Positions 36,461 through 45,629 of a stretch of DNA of 64,000 bases are shown in pieces. Each line of letters begins with the position of its first letter. The stretch's first letter is position 1. Under the pieces are notes generated by a model. The model ran no database searches and was not told where the DNA came from. It worked only from the letters and a program-made list of their open reading frames with translations. The stretch is from Elizabethkingia miricola (GTDB lineage: Bacteria > Bacteroidota > Bacteroidia > Flavobacteriales > Weeksellaceae), in NCBI RefSeq assembly GCF_001675285.1, contig NZ_LSGQ01000003.1:372001-436000 (forward strand). The letters run 5' to 3'. Position numbers and translations under genes: made by a program.

Positions 36461-39448
36461 ATGAGAATTCACCCAATGGTGCCTTCAAATTATCTGAAGG
36501 TTGCTATCGCCTTTTTTCTCTCTACTTCAGGAGTACAAATGGCCATGGCTCAGCAAACTCCTAATCGAAAAGAAAGTGCTAAAAAGTCAGACACTACTAC
36601 TAAATCTAAGACTATAGATGAGGTAGTTGTCGTCGGATATGGAAAGCAAAAAAAGACTAATTTAACTACCGCAGTTTCTACAATTGATAGTAAAATGTTA
36701 GAAGACCGACCGTCACCAACAGTTGCTAATATGATACAAGGTGCTGCGCCAGGATTGACTGTAACCAGGACGTCAGGAAAAGTTGGAGGACAAGGATTGA
36801 ACTTGCAGATTCGAGGTGTTACCTCTGCTAGTGGTAATGTCAGTCCATTATATGTAATAGATGGTGTTGTAAGCTCAGAGTCAACCTTTGTTTCTCTAAA
36901 TCCGGATGATATTGATAATATCAGTGTGTTGAAGGATGGGGGAGCAACAGCTATCTATGGTGCACAATCAGCTGGCGGGGTAATAGTGGTTACAACAAAA
37001 AGAGGGAAAAGCGGGAAAGCGAGAATTTCTTTTTCGAGTAATACGGGGTTCCAAAGACCTATGAACCTTCCTAAGCGTTTAACACTAATAGAAGAAATGG
37101 AGTATATGAATCTTGCAAGAAAAAATGCAGGATTGGCACCAGAGTATAAAGATGATGATCTTGATTATGCTCGTAGGGGAATAGAGTTTGTTCTAGATCC
37201 TACAAATAACTTGTGGAGAACATATAATCAACAAGACTTTATAAAAGCTACCTTAAGAGATGTTTATACATTGACAAACAATAATATACAAATTTCTGGA
37301 GGGAATGAGAAAGTTACTTATATGGCTTCCATTGGGAATATGCAACAAAATGGAATCTTTAAAGTAGGTGAAGATTTATTCTCCAGATGGAATGCAAGAA
37401 TTAATGTTTCTGCTAAAGTTAATGATTATCTTAAATTTGATATCAGCAGTGCTTATACATCCCAAGCTACGGATAATCCACAAGATGGAGGTAATGGATT
37501 AGAAGGTGGTGGAAATAGTATTTTTAGACAAATGTATAATTCAAGATTAAGATTTCCTATTTTTAATCCTGACGGAAGTTATTATATCAGCGGTACCTCA
37601 TCTTATTTTGGATATGCTTTACTTAAAGATGGTGGATTTAATAGAGACAGAAAAGAAAATTTCTTTAATAACATTACCGCTACTATTACGAATTTAGCTA
37701 AAGGTTTAGATTTTAAATTGGTATATGGTAGAGAAACTACAGATCAGGAAAATAAGAATTTTAGAAGGACACTTTCTTATTATGCAGGACCAACAGCTAG
37801 TTCTATAAAAAAACTAAATGACCCTAATAATTATTCAGTTACTAATTATAAAACAGTTACTGAAAACTTTCAGGGTATGGTCGATTATGATTTGAAATTA
37901 CAAGGAGGCCATAATTTCCATCTATTAGGAGGTTACCAATTACAGAAATATAGATATAGCTATTTACAGGGAAGTACCAAAAATTTATTTGTTAATGATA
38001 ATCCAAGTTTAGGATTTACTTCTGATGCCGCTAATAAGTCTAATGCAGAGGGTGTAAGTTCGGATATTATGCAATCTTATTTTGGTAGATTTAATTATAA
38101 CTACAAGGAAAAATATTTATTTGAAGCTACCATAAGAAGTGATGAAAGTTCAAGATTAACAGATGGAGATCGAATCAAAATTTTCCCTTCATTTTCATTG
38201 GGTTGGAATATAGCAAAAGAATCATGGTTTGATAAAATTTCTGGAAATATATTGAATGAATTTAAACCAAGGGTATCTTGGGCAAAAGTAGGTTCTAATG
38301 TTGGTATAGGTTATTATGATTATATATCGCAATTATCTACAGGAACAAGTTTGGTTTTAGGAAATGGTAGACAAACTTATGTGTATCAAAATAGTCTTCC
38401 TGCATTATTATTAGGCTGGGAGACAGTTGAAACCAGAAATTTAGGAGTCGATTTTTCATTATTCAACCGTAAATTAACTGGTTCTTTTGATTATTATAAT
38501 AAATATAATAATAACATGCTAGTACCTGTAAATTTACCTGCAACAATAGGTATTAGTACTCCAAAACAAAACGCAGGAAGACTGAAAGTATGGGGATGGG
38601 AAGCGACTGTAAGCTATAAAGATAAAATAGGAAAAGATTTTGGTTACAGTATTACAGCAAATGTATCCGATAGTCAGAATAAATTACTTTGGTATGGGGG
38701 ATCAAGTAATTCAATTAATGCAGGTGTAAATTCTTTGGTAGAAGGATATGCACTGAATTCTGTTTGGGGATATAAAACGGATGGATACTTTCAAAACCAA
38801 GGGGATGTAGATAAGGCTCCTAGCTATAAGAAGCTATTGAACAAAGCTGGTGTGCCAGGAATTGGAGATGTTCGTTATGTGGATATTGATGGAAATGGTG
38901 AGATTAGTCCTGGAAAAGGAACTGTATCTGATCATGGAGATTTGGTATACTTAGGAGATACTAACCCAAGATATCAGTTTGGGTTTAATGTTGCCCTGAA
39001 TTATAAGAATGTAGACTTTAGTTTCTTTATTCAGGGAATTGCTAAACGTAGATTTAAGCCAGGTAATGAGTTAATGCAGCCTGCTATTCAACCTTGGAAT
39101 TTACCAATGACATTCCAAATGGACTACTGGACACCAGATAATCCTAATGCTGCCTTCCCTAGACCTTATTTATCTGGAGATCATAATTATGTGAATTCTG
39201 ATAAATGGTTTATCAATGGTGCTTATGCAAGACTGAAAAATGTTCAATTAGGTTATTCTTTATCTAAAGAGGCATTGAAGAATATGCCAATTTCTCGTAT
39301 GCGTATTTATATTTCCGGTGAAGATTTATTGACATTTTCCAAACTGGGAGTCTTTAAAGGAACTATAGATCCAGAACAACCACAAGGAGTTGTTGGAGGT
39401 TATCCTTTTGCTCAAACAGTTTCTCTAGGTGTAAATATTGACTTTTAA
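36461..39448 (+). CDS. SusC/RagA-type TonB-linked outer membrane protein
   Basis: A 995-aa porin-like receptor of a polysaccharide-utilisation-type locus. It has a signal peptide (about 1-30), the SusC signature TIDEVVVVGYGKQKK at about residues 52-66 and a plug (about 70-180, with PLYVIDGV, SVLKDGGATAIYGAQSAGG), then the barrel, with ANFNY-like repeats and the final VNIDF. The usual carboxypeptidase-like domain before the plug is missing. Its partner SusD starts 11 bases after the stop. The locus continues with a sulfatase and a maturase on the other strand. Confidence 0.92.
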   Translation: MRIHPMVPSNYLKVAIAFFLSTSGVQMAMAQQTPNRKESAKKSDTTTKSKTIDEVVVVGYGKQKKTNLTTAVSTIDSKMLEDRPSPTVANMIQGAAPGLTVTRTSGKVGGQGLNLQIRGVTSASGNVSPLYVIDGVVSSESTFVSLNPDDIDNISVLKDGGATAIYGAQSAGGVIVVTTKRGKSGKARISFSSNTGFQRPMNLPKRLTLIEEMEYMNLARKNAGLAPEYKDDDLDYARRGIEFVLDPTNNLWRTYNQQDFIKATLRDVYTLTNNNIQISGGNEKVTYMASIGNMQQNGIFKVGEDLFSRWNARINVSAKVNDYLKFDISSAYTSQATDNPQDGGNGLEGGGNSIFRQMYNSRLRFPIFNPDGSYYISGTSSYFGYALLKDGGFNRDRKENFFNNITATITNLAKGLDFKLVYGRETTDQENKNFRRTLSYYAGPTASSIKKLNDPNNYSVTNYKTVTENFQGMVDYDLKLQGGHNFHLLGGYQLQKYRYSYLQGSTKNLFVNDNPSLGFTSDAANKSNAEGVSSDIMQSYFGRFNYNYKEKYLFEATIRSDESSRLTDGDRIKIFPSFSLGWNIAKESWFDKISGNILNEFKPRVSWAKVGSNVGIGYYDYISQLSTGTSLVLGNGRQTYVYQNSLPALLLGWETVETRNLGVDFSLFNRKLTGSFDYYNKYNNNMLVPVNLPATIGISTPKQNAGRLKVWGWEATVSYKDKIGKDFGYSITANVSDSQNKLLWYGGSSNSINAGVNSLVEGYALNSVWGYKTDGYFQNQGDVDKAPSYKKLLNKAGVPGIGDVRYVDIDGNGEISPGKGTVSDHGDLVYLGDTNPRYQFGFNVALNYKNVDFSFFIQGIAKRRFKPGNELMQPAIQPWNLPMTFQMDYWTPDNPNAAFPRPYLSGDHNYVNSDKWFINGAYARLKNVQLGYSLSKEALKNMPISRMRIYISGEDLLTFSKLGVFKGTIDPEQPQGVVGGYPFAQTVSLGVNIDF

Positions 39449-39458
39449 TTAGAAAAAA

Positions 39459-41180
39459 ATGAAAAAAAATATTATATATATAAGTTTATTGACATTACCA
39501 TTATTGACTTCGGTGGTTTCATGTAATACAGATAGATTTCCTGAAACATCAGTTTCAGATGGTAATTTTTGGAATTCAGCATCTGATGTACGACTTGCCG
39601 CAAATTATTTTTATACAACTTTACCAGGGCTTGCGGAAACTAATGATAACTGGTCTGCAGATGCATATCCTAATAATAATGCTAATAACATAAGTGATGG
39701 ATCAAGAGTTGCTCCCACGAGCAGTAGTGATTATAGCTATTATGGTATTTTTCAGGCAAATAATTTAATAGAAAAAGCTCCTAAAGTAATTGCCAAAGGT
39801 GCTGATGCTACAGTGGTTAATCAATATGTCGGAGAGGCTCGTTTTTTCAGAGCATGGTATTATTTTGAAATGTTTAAAAGATTTGGAGGAGTTCCTCTTA
39901 TTACTAAGACCATGCAGATTGATGATCCTGATGTATTTAAACCTCGTGCAACAAGAGATGAAGTTTTAGATCTCATTTATAGCGACCTGGACTATGCAAT
40001 AAGCGTTCTTAGAACACCGGATCAACTAAATACGGCGGGTGAATATGGAAGGATTTCTAATACTGCAGCTTTAGCATTCAAGGCAAGAATTGCATTATTT
40101 GAAGGTACAAGAAGTAAATATCATGGCTATGGAACACCGGCAAAACATTTGAATATTGCTAAGGAATGTGCTGAAAAAGTTATGAATTCCGGACAGCATG
40201 CCTTGTTTAGTACTCCAACAGTTGGTACTAATGGGCAACAGTTAAATGATGCATATTATAATCTTTTTCAGGAAAAAGGGGACGGAAGAGCTAATAAAGA
40301 AAATATCATAGTGCGTATTTATGGAGTAGATGCAAATAATAATGTAGTTTCTCACCTTACACAACGTATTTATGAAGGAAGTTATATTGTTCCAACGAAT
40401 AATTTTGTGAGCCGATACTTAATGGCAGACGGACTGCCAATTACTAAATCTCCTTTATATAAAACACCAGACGCAACAATGACACATGCAGATTTCTTTA
40501 AGAAAAGAGATCCTAGGATGTCATTTACTCTTTTCAAAAGAGGTGATGAATTTATTGCGACATCTGATTATACAACCCCAAACCCAACATATCAAAGAAG
40601 TGGTTATGGCATTAGAAAATATGCTAATAGAAATGATTGGACATATCAACGATCATTCATTGACCGTCCAATATTGCGCTATGCAGAAGTATTATTAACT
40701 TATGCAGAAGCATTATATGAGATTAATGGTACTATTTCAGATTCCGATTTAGATAAGACAGTGAACTTGCTTCGTGCAAGGTTGCCACAAGTTAATATTG
40801 GGACAGATGCTGCTCCTAACTATGTTTCTATGGCGAAATTAAGCAATGCTTTTGTAACGGCTAATGGATTAGATATGAGAGAAGAAATCAGAAGAGAAAG
40901 AAGGATAGAATTGGCCTATGAAGGGTTTAGTTATTGGGATCTAATAAGATGGAAAACAGCAGAAACAGAATTACCTCAAACATTATATGGTAGTTATTTG
41001 TTTACTGAATACATTACGACAGGAGGCTGGGATACTTCTACTATAGTAGATTCGAACAAATATATTATACTGCAGCCTGCTACTTCGAGAAAATTTGATC
41101 CTAAGAAAGATTATTTGTGGCCATTGCCAACGGTTGAGATTGCTAAAAATCCTAAAATAGAACAAAACCCAGGTTGGTAA
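39459..41180 (+). CDS. SusD/RagB-type nutrient-binding lipoprotein
   Basis: A 573-aa SusD homologue that caps SusC and binds the substrate at the surface. It has a lipoprotein signal (lipobox SVVSC, about residue 22), TPR-rich helices (YVGEARFFRAWYYFEMFKRF, the classic SusD helix) and the C-terminal RILPEPSR-like region ending LWPLPTVEIAKNPKIEQNPGW. It forms an operon with SusC and is followed by a terminator facing the sulfatase genes. Confidence 0.92.
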   Translation: MKKNIIYISLLTLPLLTSVVSCNTDRFPETSVSDGNFWNSASDVRLAANYFYTTLPGLAETNDNWSADAYPNNNANNISDGSRVAPTSSSDYSYYGIFQANNLIEKAPKVIAKGADATVVNQYVGEARFFRAWYYFEMFKRFGGVPLITKTMQIDDPDVFKPRATRDEVLDLIYSDLDYAISVLRTPDQLNTAGEYGRISNTAALAFKARIALFEGTRSKYHGYGTPAKHLNIAKECAEKVMNSGQHALFSTPTVGTNGQQLNDAYYNLFQEKGDGRANKENIIVRIYGVDANNNVVSHLTQRIYEGSYIVPTNNFVSRYLMADGLPITKSPLYKTPDATMTHADFFKKRDPRMSFTLFKRGDEFIATSDYTTPNPTYQRSGYGIRKYANRNDWTYQRSFIDRPILRYAEVLLTYAEALYEINGTISDSDLDKTVNLLRARLPQVNIGTDAAPNYVSMAKLSNAFVTANGLDMREEIRRERRIELAYEGFSYWDLIRWKTAETELPQTLYGSYLFTEYITTGGWDTSTIVDSNKYIILQPATSRKFDPKKDYLWPLPTVEIAKNPKIEQNPGW

Positions 41181-41183
41181 TTA

Positions 41184-41218
41184 TAAAAAAACCGCTTCAA
41201 AAGAAGCGGTTTTTATTT
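41184..41218. terminator. Bidirectional terminator between susD and the sulfatase gene
   Basis: A hairpin with arms AAAAAACCGCTTC and GAAGCGGTTTTT and loop AAAA. Confidence 0.88.
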
Positions 41219-41227
41219 TTGATCTAT

Positions 41228-42745
41228 TTATTGACTTATAGGTTTCTTCATAACTTCATCTAAAAGAGAAGCAAGTTCTTTTACCTTTTCGGGGTGCTTT
41301 ACTGCAACATTTATTTTTTCTTCTTCATCTGTTCGGAGATCATAAAGTTGAGGCTGAGGATTGTTGCCTAATTCGGTTTCCGTTTCTTTTAGATACGAAC
41401 TTCTGTTATTAGGTTTAATATACTTCCAGGAATCTTTGATAATAGCAATTCCATATGCATCTTCTATCAGATATGGTCTGTTTTCTTTGCTTTTTCCTAA
41501 TAACTGGTTTAGCATATTGAAACTATCAAAAGCCTGTCCTTGTTTTAGGTTTTGTTTATTCAGAGATGCAAAAGATGCGAACAAATCAATCTGGCTGATA
41601 AGCGTATTGGTTTCTCCTTTTTTTATTTTTTTAGGATAATTTACAATAAAAGGAATTCGGGTTCCACCTTCGAATATACTATACTTACCACCTCTAAGGT
41701 TTCCTGCCGGACGATGATTGCCTAAGAGTTGCTTTGCCTGATCATTGTATCCGTCATCTATTACAGGACCATTGTCACTGCTGAAAACAATAAGAGTATT
41801 GTCTCTAATGCCTAAACTGTCCAATGTTTTAATTACCTGGCCTACGCAATAATCCAATTCCAGAATAACATCACCACGCGGTCCCATTCCACTTTTTCCA
41901 GCAAATTTTTTATTTGGAGTTCTGGGTACATGGATATTCGGAGTCGCATAATACAGAAAGAAAGGTTCATCCTTGTGTTCGGTAATAAATTTGCTGGCCT
42001 TGTCGGCGAAATGCTCATTCATACTGTAATCATCCCATATTGCAGCTTTTCCTCCGGACATATAACCAATGCGTCCAATTCCGTTTATAACCGAATTGTT
42101 GTGCCCGTTAGAAGAAGTCATCTCCAATAATTCCGGATGTTCTTTATATGTCGGTATGTTAGCGTTCGGAATTGGACCTTTGTAATTAACTGTAATAGGA
42201 TCAGCAGGATCCAGATTTTCTACCTGATGTCCATCTATATACACACATGGTACACGATCCTGAGTTGCAGCCATAATATAAGAATAATTAAAGCCCAGTT
42301 CTAAAGGACCAGGTTTTAATGTTCCGTTCCAGTTAGGTCCTTCTTTGCCACCTATCCCAAGATGCCATTTGCCAATAACTCCTGTAGCATATCCGGAATC
42401 TCTGAAAAGATCGGCTAATGTATAAGTATCCTCATTAATAATAAGGGAAGCATCACCATTTGCCACTCCGGTATCATTCCTGCGCCAGGAATATGTTCCT
42501 GTAAGAAGTGAATAGCGCGACGGTGTGCAGGTAGCATTTGTTGCATAAGCATTGGTGAATTTTAGTCCATTACTTGCAAGAGCATCAATATTGGGTGTGT
42601 TAATGGATTTTGCTCCGTATGAACGGAGATCTCCATAACCCAGGTCGTCCGTATAAATAATAAGGACATTTGGTTTTTTGCTTTTCTGAGCATTAATATT
42701 GGCTATTGCCAATAAACCCAAAAGCAGAGTTAAGATTTTATTCAT
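41228..42745 (-). CDS. Formylglycine-dependent sulfatase
   Basis: A 505-aa secreted or periplasmic sulfatase with a signal peptide (1-19). The formylglycine motif CTPSR (Cys73 to Arg77) starts the family signature CTPSRYSLLTG. The metal residues YTDDLGYGD at the N-terminus and the later FSSDNGP motif are in place. It acts on a sulfate ester that is probably imported by the convergent SusCD pair. 20 bases upstream lies the gene for its likely activator. Confidence 0.94.
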   Translation of the reverse strand: MNKILTLLLGLLAIANINAQKSKKPNVLIIYTDDLGYGDLRSYGAKSINTPNIDALASNGLKFTNAYATNATCTPSRYSLLTGTYSWRRNDTGVANGDASLIINEDTYTLADLFRDSGYATGVIGKWHLGIGGKEGPNWNGTLKPGPLELGFNYSYIMAATQDRVPCVYIDGHQVENLDPADPITVNYKGPIPNANIPTYKEHPELLEMTSSNGHNNSVINGIGRIGYMSGGKAAIWDDYSMNEHFADKASKFITEHKDEPFFLYYATPNIHVPRTPNKKFAGKSGMGPRGDVILELDYCVGQVIKTLDSLGIRDNTLIVFSSDNGPVIDDGYNDQAKQLLGNHRPAGNLRGGKYSIFEGGTRIPFIVNYPKKIKKGETNTLISQIDLFASFASLNKQNLKQGQAFDSFNMLNQLLGKSKENRPYLIEDAYGIAIIKDSWKYIKPNNRSSYLKETETELGNNPQPQLYDLRTDEEEKINVAVKHPEKVKELASLLDEVMKKPISQ

Positions 42746-42765
42746 GGTTAATTAGTTTTAGTTTT

Positions 42766-43917
42766 TTATTTGGTTTCAAGATCTTTTACCAATCTGAAAC
42801 CTGTGTGTACCATGCCTGTGTCTTCTGAATAAGGCATTCTTGCAGAAACCCGATAGCTGGCACAGTATGAATCATTACAAAGGAAGCTTCCGCCACGTAC
42901 CACTCTTTTGTTAGCAAAAGGTTCGGAGGGATAATAAGGTTTCGATGGTCCTGCAGGATTGTTGGTTATTTGATTTCCTTGTAAAGACTGATAGTAATTT
43001 TCACTAAACCAATCTGAGCATATTTCCCAAACATTCCCGGCCATATCGTAAAGGCCATAAGCATTTGGAGCATATGATCCAACCGGTGCAGTATAATAAT
43101 AACCATCTTTTTCGGTATTCTTTATTGGGAATGTTCCTGTCCAGTAATTGGCTTTTTGAGATCCACTGCTTATATGTTCATCTCCCCATGGATAAATTTT
43201 GTTATCTAAACCACCACGTGCAGCCCATTCCCATTCAGCCTCAGTAGGAAGGCGTTTTCCTGTCCACTTTGCATAGGCAACAGCATCATAATAGGAAACA
43301 TGCACTACCGGATGATTTTCTTTACCTTTTATATTACTTCCCGGCCCAAGTGGATGCTGCCAGTCAGCTCCTTTTACCCAACGCCACCATTGCGAGTAAT
43401 CTTCTAATCCGTTTACCGATTCAGGAGAAGCAAAGACCATAGATCCAGGCATTAAATCCTCATCTGAAGGTTTAGGAGTATCAGGTGGTAGTTCTTTTTT
43501 CAGTGCTTCCCAGTCAACAGGTTTTTCGGCTGTAGTAATGTAGCCTGTGGCAATTACAAATTTTTCGAATTCAGCATTGGTTACTTCATGTGTATCCATA
43601 TAAAAGGACTTTACCGAAACTTTATGCTGAGGTGACTCCCAGTTACGAGACCATTCATCACCATTAGAACCCATCATAAAAGTACCGGCAGGAATTAAAG
43701 CCATTTTGTTTGTTACATCTGTAGCGCTTTTATCTTTTAATGAAATTGTTGTAGTTGGTGGGTTTACTTTTTTTTGTGAAGTAATTTGCCGGGCTTTGCT
43801 ACCGGAAACTTCGCAGCAGGAAAGCTTTGTAGTCTTTGTTTGTCCGTTTGCAATGCCGGGATATGCAACTCCTGTCAAGCTTATGCAGAAACAGATTAGC
43901 CGTTGAATAGAGGTCAT
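42766..43917 (-). CDS. Formylglycine-generating enzyme (sulfatase-modifying factor)
   Basis: A 383-aa FGE-sulfatase domain protein with a signal peptide (1-24), exported like its target. Motifs: PAGTFMMGSNGDEWSRNWESP, HEVTNAEFEKFV, HPVVHVSYYDAVAYAKWTGKRLPTEAEWEWAARGG (the family's core), MAGNVWEICSDW. The end has RVVRGGSFLCNDSYC: Cys347 and Cys352 correspond to the catalytic pair of the copper-dependent human enzyme, so it is an active-looking FGE and not a related iron-free homologue. It should convert the Cys73 of the sulfatase downstream to formylglycine. Confidence 0.9.
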   Translation of the reverse strand: MTSIQRLICFCISLTGVAYPGIANGQTKTTKLSCCEVSGSKARQITSQKKVNPPTTTISLKDKSATDVTNKMALIPAGTFMMGSNGDEWSRNWESPQHKVSVKSFYMDTHEVTNAEFEKFVIATGYITTAEKPVDWEALKKELPPDTPKPSDEDLMPGSMVFASPESVNGLEDYSQWWRWVKGADWQHPLGPGSNIKGKENHPVVHVSYYDAVAYAKWTGKRLPTEAEWEWAARGGLDNKIYPWGDEHISSGSQKANYWTGTFPIKNTEKDGYYYTAPVGSYAPNAYGLYDMAGNVWEICSDWFSENYYQSLQGNQITNNPAGPSKPYYPSEPFANKRVVRGGSFLCNDSYCASYRVSARMPYSEDTGMVHTGFRLVKDLETK

Positions 43918-44036
43918 GGTTTTTTTTCAAAAATAGCAAATATTCTATTAAATCTTGTTTTCCTACTTATCCACATTTTCCGGTTGTACATACTAAACTA
44001 TGGTTAAAAGTGTTATTTTAGTAAAGAAATTTAAGT

Positions 44037-45017
44037 ATGAAGAAAGGAATGCTCATCTTTTGGGGACTGTATCTTTTATTTTTTTGTATACCATTTCCCA
44101 TTATTATCTATATGGCAACTGATGAATCATCTGATACCTATACACCAGAAAGTTCATTGTTTTGGTCATGGTTCTGGTTAGGATTATCAGTTCTTATTTG
44201 GGGATATATTCTCTGGTTTTTTATTAATCAGTCTTTAATACAGCCTGTAAAAGATAAGAAAGTGATACAGAGTATTGCTAAAAATGGCATTGAAAGAAAA
44301 GCTAATATTACAAGTCAGGTTATACTGAAAAATGAAACCTTAAAAAATCAGCAATTATTGCAGCTAAATCTTCGATTTAATAATCTCAATAATTACCCTA
44401 TTGAAGACAGTCACTTCTTTGTGGATATTAAGCCGGAAGAAAACAGATTTGCAAAAGGTAAAGAAATAGATATTCTGCTGAACAGAAATGTAGAGCATAC
44501 ACCTTATTTTATTCTGAAAGGACAACAAACAAAATATAACAACAGCGGTATGCTGTACAGGTTGTTGGGACTTGTCTTATTACTGGCTTATGTTGCAGGA
44601 TTGTATATTTATTTTTACGACCGGGATTCTAAAGGGCATGAATGGCAATTTCTTACTTTCATGCATCCGATTATTTTTACCGGTTTTATGATTTTGCTTT
44701 TTGTTGCTGTCTATCAGCTTTTACTCAAGCCTCTGATGTTTGGGAAGAAATGGGAACAAAAATTATTGTATGCCGGCAAAATGGTTTCTGCAGAAATAAG
44801 AAATGTAAGACAAACCGGACTTCTGGTAAATGATCAGCCGGAAGTAAGATTCGATGTTTCTTATGCAAATGAAAAAGGAGTTGTTTATCAGGCTTTTTAT
44901 AAAAAGGTTGTACAACTGATTGATATACCAGCACTGCGTAGAGAAGGTTATATTGATATTATGTATAGTGATGAAAAACCTGAAAAAATTGTAATTCCAA
45001 ATATATTTAATCATTAG
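44037..45017 (+). CDS. Predicted membrane protein with duplicated soluble domain
   Basis: A 326-aa protein that could not be named. Transmembrane helices are at about 5-27, 43-66, 176-196 and 203-226. The two soluble parts look related: NGIERKANITSQVILKNE ... SHFFVDIKP, and MVSAEIRNVRQTGLLVNDQP ... RFDVSYANEKG ... KVVQLIDIPAL. The second pattern is seen in many small membrane proteins of unknown role (DUF3592-like). Its own frame begins after a short AT-rich gap from the FGE gene. Confidence 0.6.
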   Translation: MKKGMLIFWGLYLLFFCIPFPIIIYMATDESSDTYTPESSLFWSWFWLGLSVLIWGYILWFFINQSLIQPVKDKKVIQSIAKNGIERKANITSQVILKNETLKNQQLLQLNLRFNNLNNYPIEDSHFFVDIKPEENRFAKGKEIDILLNRNVEHTPYFILKGQQTKYNNSGMLYRLLGLVLLLAYVAGLYIYFYDRDSKGHEWQFLTFMHPIIFTGFMILLFVAVYQLLLKPLMFGKKWEQKLLYAGKMVSAEIRNVRQTGLLVNDQPEVRFDVSYANEKGVVYQAFYKKVVQLIDIPALRREGYIDIMYSDEKPEKIVIPNIFNH

Positions 45018-45054
45018 ATTGTTCCACGGATAGATATAACTCACATAAAGTTAT

Positions 45055-45062
45055 TATATTTG
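45055..45062 (+). promoter_or_regulatory. Promoter -7 box of the small CxxCH protein gene
   Basis: TATATTTG, ending 4 bases before the ATG at 45067. The transcript would be leaderless or nearly so. Confidence 0.5.
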
Positions 45063-45066
45063 TGCA

Positions 45067-45405
45067 ATGCAAAAAGATTCCGGGCAATATAAAAAGCTTG
45101 TAGCAGGGATTATCGTTGGCATATACGCCTTCGTAGTTTTCTTTGCGGGATTTTTGCATACCCACAAAGCAGATGTTACATTTGGTACAGGAACTAAAGT
45201 GAAAATGGAAAAATCTTTCCAGCCAAATGTCAACGATTGTCTTTCCTGTCATCTTATGGGAAGCCATCAGATTTATGAATCTTTTGATTTTTCATTAGAG
45301 TTATTCAGCTCTCAGATTTTTGCGGAACAGATTTATTTCTATCAGCAAAAATTCTTCTTAGAAGCAAAAACCTATTTTTCTTTACGGGGACCTCCTTTTG
45401 TTTAA
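45067..45405 (+). CDS. Small membrane-anchored CxxCH protein
   Basis: A 112-aa protein with an N-terminal transmembrane helix (about 11-31) followed by HTHKAD, NDCLSCHLMGSH and a Phe/Tyr-rich tail. The single CxxCH and nearby His residues suggest haem c or metal binding. Not recognised as a named family. It stands 224 bases upstream of a TonB receptor and on the same strand, as often seen for small metal-related proteins in Flavobacteria; the link is inferred. Confidence 0.6.
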   Translation: MQKDSGQYKKLVAGIIVGIYAFVVFFAGFLHTHKADVTFGTGTKVKMEKSFQPNVNDCLSCHLMGSHQIYESFDFSLELFSSQIFAEQIYFYQQKFFLEAKTYFSLRGPPFV

Positions 45406-45475
45406 CGTATACAGCGGTTTGTATTCTCTTACAGTCGCATAAAGTAGAAACGTTGAATTGTGTATTGGTAAGATG

Positions 45476-45499
45476 TATTCATGTAATAGTGTATGAATA
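45476..45499. repeat. Inverted repeat upstream of the TonB receptor gene
   Basis: TATTCAT and ATGAATA, perfect seven-base arms with a ten-base spacer, in the 224-base gap between the small CxxCH gene and the receptor. It may be an operator or an RNA hairpin. No other feature was seen in this gap. Confidence 0.35.
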
Positions 45500-45629
45500 T
45501 GTAGTTTGCTCATTATTTCTATGAGTATAACAACATGGCTGTATACTTCTAATAAGCTATCAGAAATGCTGGCGAATTTGATGTACATCATTACAACAGA
45601 CACGTTCTAAAACAAATTAAGGTAAAATT

